DNA of 64,000 nt from Astragalus membranaceus (lineage: Eukaryota > Streptophyta > Magnoliopsida > Fabales > Fabaceae), in NCBI GenBank assembly GCA_039519185.1, contig CM076846.1, positions 182,203,068-182,267,067 of the forward strand, read 5' to 3'. A program made the position numbers and the translations under genes. Below the pieces are notes generated by a model. The model saw only the letters and a list, made by a program, of their open reading frames with translations. It searched no databases and had not been told where the DNA came from. Every line of letters begins with the position of its first letter. Position 1 is the stretch's first letter. This document shows, in pieces, positions 32,263-42,945 of this stretch.

Positions 32263-33535
32263 TGTTATATCTTAATTTTGTCTGCTATTTTTACTACATA
32301 CACTATTTTTACCAGTTTACAGGTCCTATTACCGTGAGTTAGTCAAAAATAACTTTTTATATTTAAAAAAAATAATAAGTTTTTAACTATTTTACAAAAA
32401 AAAATCATTTTTGCTTTCAATTATAATCACCAAAATATATAATAAAGTTGCAAAAAATCAAAACTAATAGAAAAAACGAAAATAATAAAAGGGGGGGTGT
32501 CAATAGCATCAACATTCAGCCTAACAAGCTGCTTTCCCAGCAAGTCGACTTGCCTAGCAAGACAACTTGTCAACTATTTACCTTACCCTTCACCTATAAA
32601 AGGAGGCTCTGACCACAGTGATTCAACAAGAACAGTGAACACATTCTCGCTCTCTCTCTCTCCCCCTCCCTTTTTTATTTTATTTTTCTTTTAATTAGTT
32701 TATTTTTAAATATTATTTATAATTATTTTTCACTAGTTGCACTTTTCATTTTTTCTTCTTTGTTAACTTTTCGTTCATATTCAAAACAGAAAAACAAAAT
32801 AATCATTTTCCTCCAAAAATAAAAATCTTATTTTTAAAATAGGTGATTAAGTCAGCCGTACGGCCGGGTTAGTCACCGTTTTAGGACAAATGGGTCGTAC
32901 GACTCAAGAGTCCTAAAATACCTTTTCAAATAAAATCACTCCCTACACAAATCGTTTTCTTCCAAAAAATCAAAAATCTTATTTTCAAAAACAGGGGATT
33001 AAGTCGGCCGTACGGCCGGGTTAGTCATCGTTTTAAGATAAATGAACCGTACAGATCACAGGTCCTAAAATCCCTAAATTAAAAAACACAAACAAACCAA
33101 AGTTTTTCTACCCAAGAACTACGTAGTCTTTGATTCTCTACCCGGAGATACGTAGGATCAGAGGGCGGGCCCACCTCTGTCAAGTGCACTAATAAAACAC
33201 CTTTTTTTTTTCTAAATAATTTCTTAGTTCAAAAAATACCAGGTCTTTTCTTTCTTTTAATTTCTTTCAATTCACAATAAAAAGGGTAAAATAAATATTT
33301 TCCAAATTAACATTCTTTTATACAACTAATTAGCAGGTAACCTTCCTTAGGAAGGATGCCGTGGGGTGCTAGTACATTCCCCACGCATAACCGACTCCCG
33401 AGCCCAAATCTGGTCTCAAGGACCCTTATCCAAACTCAAAGGGATTTTCTAATGTTTGCCCTTATAAATAAACATTGGTGGCGGCTTCATTTAGAACCTT
33501 TGAGGAATCCTCACCCGGATTTTTCGGTCGCTACA
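32263..33535 (+). repeat. 5' LTR of the non-autonomous element
   Basis: It starts TGTTATATCTTAATTTTGTC and ends CGGTCGCTACA. TATAAAAG at 32595-32602 is a likely TATA box (also at 37765-37772 in the other LTR). It lacks about 130 bp present in the 3' LTR after GTGAGTTAG; both borders of that segment end in TTAG, pointing to a micro-homology deletion. Confidence 0.85.
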
Positions 33536-33537
33536 GT

Positions 33538-33555
33538 TGGCGACTTCATTGGGGA
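33538..33555 (+). other. primer binding site (tRNA-Arg type)
   Basis: TGGCGACTTCATTGGGGA follows the LTR after two bases. It differs in few positions from TGGCGACTCCGCTGGGGA in the Ogre element, the tRNA-Arg site of the Ogre/Tat group. Confidence 0.75.
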
Positions 33556-36500
33556 CTTATTAAGAGAGTCAAGCCTAATCTGGTTAGTTGTAAAATTTGT
33601 TTGTTAATTAAATGTTTTATTTTACCCTTCCCTTTTATCGTTTATTCTTATTGCATGTTATATTTTATATGATATGTGAACCTTAGGATAGAAGCCCATT
33701 TGTGAATATGTTTTTGTTTGTTTTGCAGCTTGGGGGTATACTTGACGTTTTGCTCTTACACACACTCCACTATCACACTTCATCACACACGTGAGAATAG
33801 TCCTATACCCGGACTGGAGCATAGCCTAAGTTAGAACGAGACTGCGTAGTGATGGCCTACTGGATGTGCGTCATGTTGGGTGGTCACGAAAGTCTCACCT
33901 AGAGTTTGGTCTCTTTTGAGAATGCTGCCACTCCTAATAGCTTGCCTATTGTTGGGATCAGTGTTCTTAACTGGGGTCGTTGGCTCTAGAAACCTTATTT
34001 AGGACCCTTTAGAGCTACCATTTGAAAGGTTCACTCAATAGAAAAGCCTTAGACCTATTCTCTTAGGAATCCTTGTAAGACACAAAGGAGCTTCATACCC
34101 CTGCATTCAAACAAACACTAATACATTTTTCTCATTTCCCTAAAAAAAACAAAAAAAAAACCTATTTTATTCTTTCAAGCATGTCTCATGCATTCTTATT
34201 TTCCTTCTTCTTTGCATATCATAAAAAAACATCTCATTTTGCATGACCGTCGGGGAATTATAAAATCTTTTTTTATAAGAAAGGTGGATGAAAATATAAG
34301 AAAAAATGCATTTGAAAGTCAGACCACCTGAATTATACTTTACTCTTCGAATAAAAAGTTTACAATTCCCCGACGCGACACATTCGCATTTCATGCATCC
34401 ATTCATATGCTCATGCATCTGGTTCCCCTTTTCCAAAAAATAAAAAACAAAAATATAACCTTCTCATTAATTCAAAAAACCATGTCATTAATCATGCATT
34501 TTCCTTTCCATGCATTAAAAATCATTGCGTGTATCATGCATTTCCTCGCATATATATAAACATTTTTTAGCAAATAACATAAACATCACCATTCACTCAT
34601 AATCATTCAAAAATAACCAGGCATCTCATCATTTGCAACATCATGAAATTCATACATCATTTCACTCATGTTGTCATCCTAATTAAAAAAAACAAACAAA
34701 AAACCATGTTGTTTCATCATTACATCGTCTCATCATTTTATTCATAAATCATTTTTGCATGCATGCACCATTTCCAAATAATAAAAAAAATCATGTCATT
34801 ATTCTTGCATCATCCATCATCAAAAAATATATATATCCAGTTGGCATTCCATTTTAAATTAGAAATGATACTTTGCATCATTTACATGTTGCACTGTCTC
34901 TAAAAAACCAAAAGAAAAACCAGTTAGAATAGTGAGCTTTTAAGTGATCATTCCTTCATGCATTTGCATCATGCCTATACATTATAATTTGTTCATTCAT
35001 GCATTACCAACAAAAAAAATAGAAAACAAACATGAGCATAATTTAAAAAAAAACTGTGATGAGAGATGATGCGTTCTTGCGAAATACATTTTAATTGATT
35101 GTTCGTCCTTGGCAAAGCTTAACCTACTAATTTTCAAACGGGGTCGAACTTAGCTGCAAACTCAGGGTGTTTCAAGACACTCAGTTTTCAAAAAGAAGAA
35201 GTTATTCACTGTTTGCAGCTCATTCGCATTCGCATTTTTTTGTCAGCAAAACAATGCATCTCATCCACCCCATGGTAAATGATCAAAATGGTCTATTTTG
35301 TTAACTAATGTGTCATCAAAAATTTCTTCTATCATGTCTCTAATTATGTTAACTCTCTATGAAGCATTCGTACAGTGAACGTGTATGCAATGTGCATTTA
35401 CTCTTGTTTGAGTCAGTTAGTGTCCACTCTGTGCATCTTATCATCATCCCTTGTCCATGTCTAGTCCCACCCCGACCACCCAATACATATTCCCCACACA
35501 AGTGCCTAGTTAACTTTTTGGTTTGTTCCCATTAATGAAATAACACTTTAGGTTCTCCATGCTGGGGCAAATTTGTGATCACTAGATACCTTGTCAATAT
35601 TGAATTCCCTTGGTGCAAATCATTTACAAAAAAAAAAAGATAACAAAAAACTCAAAAAAGCCTGTTAGGTTGAAAACTCTCAAGAGCAATCTAAGCAAAA
35701 ATTAAGGCATATAAAAAGAAATAAAGAAAAAGCAAATATATAAAAATAAATAATTTTTTGTCCTAAAGTTAACTTTTGAGAAAATAAGCAGTCATGATTT
35801 GAAATGAAGTTTGCACTACTATACATTTTTACTAAACAATGCTTCAAAGAGAGCGAACACAAGCTAATAATCTGATACTGAAAATCCACCTAGTTAACTT
35901 TGTGGACCTAAAACTTCGGTCATCATGGGGCATCAAAATGGAAGAGCAAAATAAGCGAGTCTGCAAATACAGTCAACTACTTTTTCACATCAGTGTCTAT
36001 AAATAACAATTTTGAGGTTGCCAAAGTTTGAGTTCAGATCAATCTAATTTTTCCAATAAATGATGACTCCAAAATACTCATCTCTCTACTTCTTGCATTG
36101 AAAGTCTCATTTCTCATCTCAAAATTTGAAAACACGTTTGCATGCATTACTAATATACCATATCATAAATCATTGCACCATACATTGTATTTCGACATCA
36201 AGTCATGCGTCTACCACAACTCTTGCATCTAAGCAATACGTGTGCACATTCATTAATTAATTAATTAATTCATTCATTCATTCATTCATTCATTCATTCA
36301 TTCATTCATTCATTCATTCATTCATTCAAAAATCATCCACATTGCATTCATTACCCCCACCAAAGCATAAATCATTCCATCATGCAACCATGTGTTTAAT
36401 CGCAATACGTGCATCTAAGTAATACAATTACATCTTATCTGCATACGCATACACAGTTTATCAACTTCATTATTCCATCAAATTCAACACCCATTATCCG

Positions 36501-36736
36501 CTACACCTCATTTGCTACCCCAACAAACATCCATCATTGCACGCGCATACAACACGTGCACGCATACACCATTCATTGCATTATTAGACATGCCAAATAT
36601 AGATAGCTTTTCCCTTCTCAGGTAAATGCATTCATTAGGTATGTTCGGGTAAACATGCCAAGTGTAGATCCCTATATCTTGTTCCTCCAAAATCGACGCT
36701 CCAAGCGTTGATCCCATCTCTGCAAACCAGGTCGTA
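33556..36736. other. internal non-coding region of the non-autonomous element
   Basis: CAT/TCA-rich sequence with many TTCATGCAT words and an (ATTC)n microsatellite at about 36252-36328. No frame with gag, protease or RT motifs on either strand. Confidence 0.8.
36252..36328. repeat. (TTAA)n/(TTCA)n microsatellite
   Basis: Four TTAA units are followed by about 16 TTCA units without interruption. Confidence 0.95.
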
Positions 36737-36739
36737 ATG

Positions 36740-37130
36740 TTAGCACCGAGTCTAGCACCGATCTTCCAGACCCCCAGAGGTCCTTCAGAGCCCCAACACT
36801 CCTTCAGACCTCCATTGGTCCATCAATCCAGATCGCACGTCAGCATCGAGCACCGACGGATCATCCGACCCCAGGTCCTTCAGACTAGCTGTGTCAGCCT
36901 AAGACATAGTGGACGTCCTTCGTGATCAGTTCTAGACCTGATCTTGTTAACGGGCGCTCGAATAAGGCCACCCTCAGACTCCCAGTGGTCCTTCAAAGCC
37001 CCGGTGCTCTTTCAGACCCCAAGTGGTCCTTCAGGGCTTAGGCAATCCCTTGGATCCCCGGTGCTCCCTTAGAGCCCAAGTGCTCTTTTAGAACCCCATT
37101 GCTCCTTCAGATCCCCAGTGATCCTTCTTT
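36740..37130 (+). repeat. degenerate CCTTCAGA(C)CCCAGTG tandem repeats before the 3' LTR
   Basis: Units such as GTCCTTCAGACCCCAAGTG and CTCCTTCAGATCCCCAGTG repeat about every 25-30 bp. The same kind of repeat, inverted, lies at 48890-49370 in front of the 3' LTR of the Ogre element. Tandem repeats in this position are known for Ogre-like elements. Confidence 0.85.
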
Positions 37131-37284
37131 ATTATTCTTGGTTAACACGCCAAGTTTTAATCATCCCTCATTTCCCTAACTCATCTTCCCCTTAAGCGGA
37201 CAAAATTAACGTCTATTCTATCTTTATTTCTATTTCTACTACGAAATTCATTTTTCTAGCAGAAGATAAATAAATAGGGGCAGC

Positions 37285-37814
37285 TGTTATACCCCAATTT
37301 TGTCCGCTCTTTTTACTACAATCGTCGTTATTTTTACCAGTTTACAGGTCCTATTACTGTGAGTTAGCTTTTGAGGTTGTTCGGATGCTATCTCGTTTTA
37401 TTGCGCATGTGCGTAGTAATTCACTTTATTGGGCCTCTGTTAGATTTTTCCGATTGGCCTTTGGCCCAGCTTGTTCATTTTTAGATTTGTCTTTTAGTCA
37501 AAAATAACCTTTTATATTTAAAAAAAAATAAGTTTTTAACTATTTTACAAAAAAAATCATTTTTGCTTTCATTTATAATCACCAAAATATAAAATAAAGT
37601 TGCAAAAAATCAAAATTAATAGAAAAAACGAAAATAATAAAAGGGGGGGGTGTCAATAGCATCAACCTTCAGCCCAACAAGCTGCTTGTCCAGCAAGTCT
37701 GCTTGCCCAGCAAGTCGACTTGCCTAGCAAGTCGACTTGTCCACTCTTTACCTTACCCTTCACCTATAAAAGGAGGCTCTGACCACAATGATTCAACAAG
37801 AACACTGAACTCAT

Positions 37815-37846
<32 letters not shown>

Positions 37847-38729
37847 CCCCTCCCTTTTTTATTTTATTTTTGTTTTAACTAGTTTATTTTTAAATATCAT
37901 TGATAATTATTTTTCACTAGTTGCACTTTTCATTTTTTCTTCTTTGTTAACTTTTCGTTCATATTCAAAACAGAAAAACAAAATAATCATTTTCCTCCAA
38001 AAATAAAAATCTTTTTTTTTAAATAGGGATTAAGTCAGCCATACGGCCGGGTTAGTCATCGTTTTAGGACAAATGGGTCGAACGACTCAAGAGTCCTAAA
38101 ATACCTATTCAAATAAAATCACTCCCTACACAAATCGTTTTCTTCCAAAAAATCAAAAATCTTATTTTCAAAAACAGGGGATTAAGTCGGCTGTACGGCC
38201 GAGTTAGTCATCGTTTTAGGATAAATGAACCGTACAGATCACAGGTCCTAAAATCCCTAAATTAAAAAACACAAACAAACCAAAGTTTTTCTACCCAATA
38301 ACTACGTAGCCTTTGATTCTCTACCCGGAGATACGTAGGAGCAGAGGGCGGGCCCACCTCTGTCAAGTGCACTAATAAAAAACCTTTTTTATTCTAAATA
38401 ATTTCTTCGTTCAAAAAATACCAGGTCTTTTCTTACTTTTAATTTCTTTCAATTCACAATAAAAAGGGTAAAATAAATATTTTCCAAATTAACATTCTTT
38501 TATACAACTAATTAGCAGGTAACCTTCCTTAGGAAGGATGCCGTGGGGTGCTAGTACCTTCCCCACGCATAACCGACTCCCGAACTCAAATCTGGTCTCA
38601 AGGACCCTTATCCAAACTCAAAGGGATTTTCTAATGTTTGCCCTTATAAATAAACATTGGTGGCGGCTTCATTTAGAACCTTCGAGGAATCCTCACCCGG
38701 ACATTGGTGACGGCTTCATTTAGAACATT
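37285..38729 (+). repeat. 3' LTR of the non-autonomous element, abnormal end
   Basis: It starts TGTTATACCCCAATTTTGTC after the purine tract. It carries TATAAAAG at 37765 and the ACGTAG hairpin block at about 38290-38340. At 38702 it jumps back to a second, partial copy of ACATTGGTGACGGCTTCATT (first copy 38655) and then leaves the LTR sequence, so the last bases TTTTTCGGTCGCTACA are missing. Confidence 0.8.
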
Positions 38730-39240
38730 CCTTCCAATATCAATATAAATTGTCAACTGAAATTGCCTGCAAAATATCGGTACCCTGTAAGAAATTCAAA
38801 ATTTAAATATTGATCGAGATTGGGGAAGAAGGAAGAAATTGGGAATTTTGAGCCCTAATTTGTGAGGATGGGCCAAATTAGAATTCCTGCCACGTTGGAT
38901 GTATTATGTCACTTGTTGACTAACAGATGTTAACTTAAGTTAATTGTAGGGATCGAACTGAATACGTTTTATTTTTATAGGGAGGAAATTGATTATTTTT
39001 AATTTACAGGGACTAAACTGGATCATTTGTTTATTTGCAGTGACTAAACAAAAATTTAAGCATTTTTTATTTTTGGGCTCAACAGAAGTCTCATCAACAT
39101 AACTTTAGATTCTCTTGAGCTTTTCACTTTTTTCAATACACATATTCAAAAGTAATTTGGTCCATTAATTTTTTTTATTTAAACTTTAGATTGCATTAAT
39201 TGAAGAAAGAGTCATTACATAGAATTGAAATATTACACGT
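38730..39240. other. spacer with TE-like text, no gene
   Basis: TAGGGATCGAACTGAATACG and CAGGGACTAAACTGGATCA words resemble a common dispersed repeat. No element ends or coding sequence can be fixed. Confidence 0.4.
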
Positions 39241-39249
39241 GAAATTTAA

Positions 39250-39500
39250 AACAGCGAACTGGTCTAAACATGACCAAGATTAGTCACCAAGAGATCCCAC
39301 TAGCTTGTGTGCACCGGTATTTGCATTTCTCCTAATGTGATGGATTTTGGCACCCTCAATTTGAGCCAAGAGATCCCTGCCACCATGCACATTGGGCTCA
39401 ACTTATTCTAATAGATACAGTCAACAACAACTGAGGCATCACAGACCACTAATGACCGAATCACACCCCTCTCAATGGGTTTAGCAAGGCACCACCTACC
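39250..39500 (-). pseudogene. LINE RNase H remnant
   Basis: The minus strand reads LLAQIEGAKIHHIRRNANTG followed by AHKLVGSLGD, the C-terminal RNase H strand of plant LINEs; the part before it (39400-39500) is broken by stops. A dead 3' fragment. Confidence 0.65.
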
Positions 39501-39889
39501 AATGAATTGAGTTCATAAGCGCTAGAAGACATATATTAATGAATTTATTCATCTTTAGGTAAAGGTTTCATCGATGGATATCCTGTGAGAGAGTGAGAGA
39601 GGAGATGTTAAGAGAGGAGAGAATAAAGAGCCTTAAAAGTTGAATTAAGGTATAAGGGTATTTTTGTCATTAAATTAAATTTTCAAAATTAAGAGATGTG
39701 AATAGTCAAATGAAAATGAGGATAGAACCGGAAACTTATAGAGGCCCCACTTGTTTGGGTACTCTCTCCATCTACTTTCTATATAATCAAAACATATCCT
39801 AGCACATTTACATTTTTAGACATCACCAAATTTTGACATTTGTCACAATTTAGGGGCAAAATAGACAATTCACCACATAAAGACAAAAT

Positions 39890-39973
39890 GCTACAGTATC
39901 ACTACAGTGCGCTACAGTATCGCTTATGTCACTCTACAGTACGCTACAGTGACGTTTCTGACGCGCTACAGTA
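39890..39973. repeat. cluster of six CTACAGT words
   Basis: CTACAGT occurs at about 39891, 39902, 39912, 39935, 39943 and 39966, mostly as GCTACAGTA or GCGCTACAGTA, within 84 bp of otherwise AT-rich DNA. Confidence 0.8.
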
Positions 39974-42312
39974 CCAATATAGTTTTTTTTAAAATTCAAT
40001 TTTTTTTAAAAAAAACTGATTTTTTTTTAAAAAATTTATACACTGTTTTTTTAATTTTTTTATAAAAAACGGTTGTCAATATATTTATAAAAACAATTAG
40101 TCACTATGAATTAATTTTCACTATTTTTATAATCTACTGTCATACCCCAATTTTGTCCGACTAGTTTATCAAAAATAAAATAAAAATTGTCTTTCCGTGA
40201 ACACGAAGTTCTAACGGTATTTTGTCTGGCAGTTGAAAGAAACTCAAAGCATAGGTCGAGGTATACGCGCGTTATTCTTGACTGCGTACGCGCCTCATTC
40301 TAATGATCTTATACTGCTTCGTTATTGTCGTGTTTGCGAGTCTTTTTCTTTATCGTATGTGATGTCAGTCCTAATCGCATGTGCGTGTGACTCCTAATTA
40401 AGTGGGCATGTTTGTTTAGATGCGTGTCTCTTTCAGACGCGTGTGTTTATTTGAGTGTGCGTATTTATCCTCATTAGTGCAAATTAAACTGCTAGTCAAG
40501 TGCGTGCTCGTACGAGAATCAATGAATTGCGCGTTTTGCTTGAAGGTTTTGGTAATTTAGCGTTATTGTTATTGGTCTCATTTGTTTTCACTACAAGAAA
40601 TTTGACATATACCAACAGACGTTTATAGTGACGATAGTTTTAACTGTAAGAATAGGTATCTTATACCCACAAACGTTTTCAAAGCCGTGGGTATAGGGGT
40701 TCTATACCCATGAATACTAAAATCCGCCGATATATGCATTAGCGACCAACTTAATGTCGTAGGTATAGACATTGTTTTATTTTACATCCTAAATTTAATC
40801 CCGCGAGAACTGAAATAATTCACTCCCTCCTTCTCGCGAATAAGTCGAAATTATGTTGCCCTAGTCTCTCATTTTCACTAAGAAACGCTTGTAGAGAAGG
40901 AAAGAGGGAAATAAGCGTTGTAGGAGTCACCGTTGTGGCTCTGTGCACGGCGGCCACCAAGTGCATAGCGATTTCTGCTTCCAGAAACCTATTTCCCAAT
41001 CGCTTTAGATTTCTGCTCCGATTTCTACTTCCAAACCTTAGGTCTCAATCGCATTCGATTTGTGCCAAACTGTTGCCAGCGCCGTCGCCGTAAAATTTGG
41101 TGCTCGAGGATCAGAACCCCCTGGGGGATGTTCAAATCCCAAACTGGTAACTCGTTCGATCTCTCCCTCCAAGTTTCTCTCTTTTTCCTCTTTCGCCAAT
41201 GAACTTTTCATCCCTTCTCTTTTTGGTCGTTTGATTGTCGTTGTTTAACTGTATGCCCCTTTGATTTTTGTCCTTTATATTCAACATTGGCCAAGGGTAT
41301 GTAGTAAATCTCCACTCAATTTTTTACCAGGAAGAGCTCTAATGAATGGAAAACATATTTTAATTGTCACGATGTATTAGCTTGTTGACTATAATTCAAT
41401 TCATTATTGAATAAGGTGATAATTGGCCTCACCCGCACACATAAGGTGATTATTCTTCCCCCCACTGAAATTCTTCCCCACTCACACGACAACCTAGGTT
41501 TTTTCCTCTTTGTTTTGATATGATTGTGCTTGCTTTCCTTCAGCAATTGATGTTGGTGCTTGATGTATTTTTGACCCAAGTTCTAGCTTACATGAGCTTA
41601 ATTAATTAAAATAAGTTTATGGTTCTTCACTCACTGCTTGTATAATGAGAGAGTTTCTAAACTAATTGAGATTCATAAGATCATTTTAACCTAAATGAGA
41701 AGCTATTGCTTGAAAAACTCAGTTATGATTCTGCTTGTAAAATGAGAGAGTTTCTTGAAAGATCTGTGTTAGCCTTCCATGAATGATTCAATTTCTTAAA
41801 TTTATTTTCACCTTGAACTTCATAATGTTAGGTATAACTTGTAAGTTTCTCTGTTTTTTTTCTGTTGTAGTAAAATAGAAGGAGAACGACACTGTTTTGA
41901 TTTTAAGCTGTGAAAATAAGTTGTGAGAATTGTACTTTTTTTGGAGCTGATATAGTAAAATTGATTTTTTTGCTGCAAGGAACCACCAGTTTTGAGTTTT
42001 GACAGTTTTTAGACCATATATATTTCTTTTTGGTAGCCAGTTGAAAGCTATTGATGCTTGTCCTATGATTGACATGTGTGACTTACTACTCCCAACGTGT
42101 GTTTAATTAACTAATCATATAGAGCATAGCTTAAATTTGTCACCATTGAACTTGTTCATTGATATAGATTTTGTGAGATTAAAACATTACATTATGCAGT
42201 TCTCAAATTATGTTTCCAGGCACTTCTCAAGTCTAGAAAGATAACTGTTCATTGACATGTAATTGTGTTATTGCAATGAAGTGATTCATCTTATTATGAC
42301 TGATATAACAGT

Positions 42313-42553
42313 ATGACTGTTACTCGTTCACGGATTGAAGCTTCAATTCCTCGCAAGCATGGACCTGCTATTGCTGGTTATGAGAAAGTATGTTCTCTCT
42401 CTATTACAATGATACATCAGTGAATGAGTTCGACAACTTGACTGTTATGATTCTAAAGCATCATCCTTTTTTTTAGGCTTTGAATAAGTTCTTTTACAAT
42501 GTTTTGCAGGTAAGTTCTGCCCAAGGACTTTTACTTCTCATGTTTTATTCTTG

Positions 42554-42618
<65 letters not shown>

Positions 42619-42945
42619 TCCATATGTAAATTTAAAATGGTTTTATTATGATTTAAAAAGCTTACTTTGCATTACAAATGAATTCATTCAATTTATAGAA
42701 TGAGTGGTACTAACATGCTGCAAATTCATATACCCTTCAAATCTCTATAACCTGATTCGTGTGGCCTTGCTGGTTTATGGTTTTTTTGCCAAAATAATTG
42801 ATGTTGTTTGTCTAATATCTGTCTATTATTTGTGATGTTATAGGAAGAATTAAACAAACACAATTGTGAGGCTGGAACATCTCAAGTAACCCAAAAGTCT
42901 CAAAGTCCAGACAATGGTGAAGATAATGGCACTAATGAAGACTAG
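42313..42945 (+). CDS. chimeric 69-aa ORF in CACTA element: PELOTA fragment joined to an unknown tail
   Basis: Exons 42313-42387, 42477-42509 and 42844-42945 join in frame (junctions AAA|GTATGT, TTTAG|GCT, CAG|GTAAGT, TATAG|GAA). Residues 4-36 (TRSRIEASIPRKHGPAIAGY, then EKALNKFFYNVLQ) match the central domain of PELOTA as I know it from plants. PELOTA is the eRF1-like ribosome-rescue factor that works with Hbs1 in no-go and non-stop decay. Residues 37-69 (Gln/Asn/Asp-rich) do not come from PELOTA and are not recognised. Upstream non-coding exons in the element are possible (acceptor at 42311). Only a small piece of the 380-residue protein is present, so normal activity is impossible; the transcript could instead affect the parent gene. 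Source identification is from memory of the family. Confidence 0.7.
42559..42613. repeat. (TA)n microsatellite in the CACTA element
   Basis: About 27 uninterrupted TA units in the last intron of the chimeric PELOTA ORF. Confidence 0.95.

Larger units (their letters stand above)
32263..38729 (+). mobile_element. non-autonomous Tat/Ogre-related LTR retrotransposon without coding capacity
   Basis: Two long direct repeats (32263-33535 and 37285-38729) frame 3.75 kb of non-coding DNA. A primer site follows the first LTR and a purine-rich tract (AAATAGGGGCAGC) precedes the second. The LTR end CGGTCGCTACA, the primer site, the purine tract, the ACGTAG hairpin block and the 3' CCTTCAGA repeats all have counterparts in the Ogre element at 45607-63703, so it was probably moved by Ogre-type proteins (inference). 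There is no gag or pol. The two LTRs differ by a 130-bp deletion and many small changes, so this is an old copy. Confidence 0.85.

Noticed and set aside
33356..33607. ORF starting MPWGASTFPTHNRL, repeated at 38538-38723
   Set aside because: Part of the LTR direct repeats of the non-autonomous element; the second copy is cut and no protein family fits.
42840..42945. Gln/Asn/Asp-rich tail as a PELOTA exon
   Set aside because: It does not follow the PELOTA sequence after NVLQ, so it has another, unknown source.
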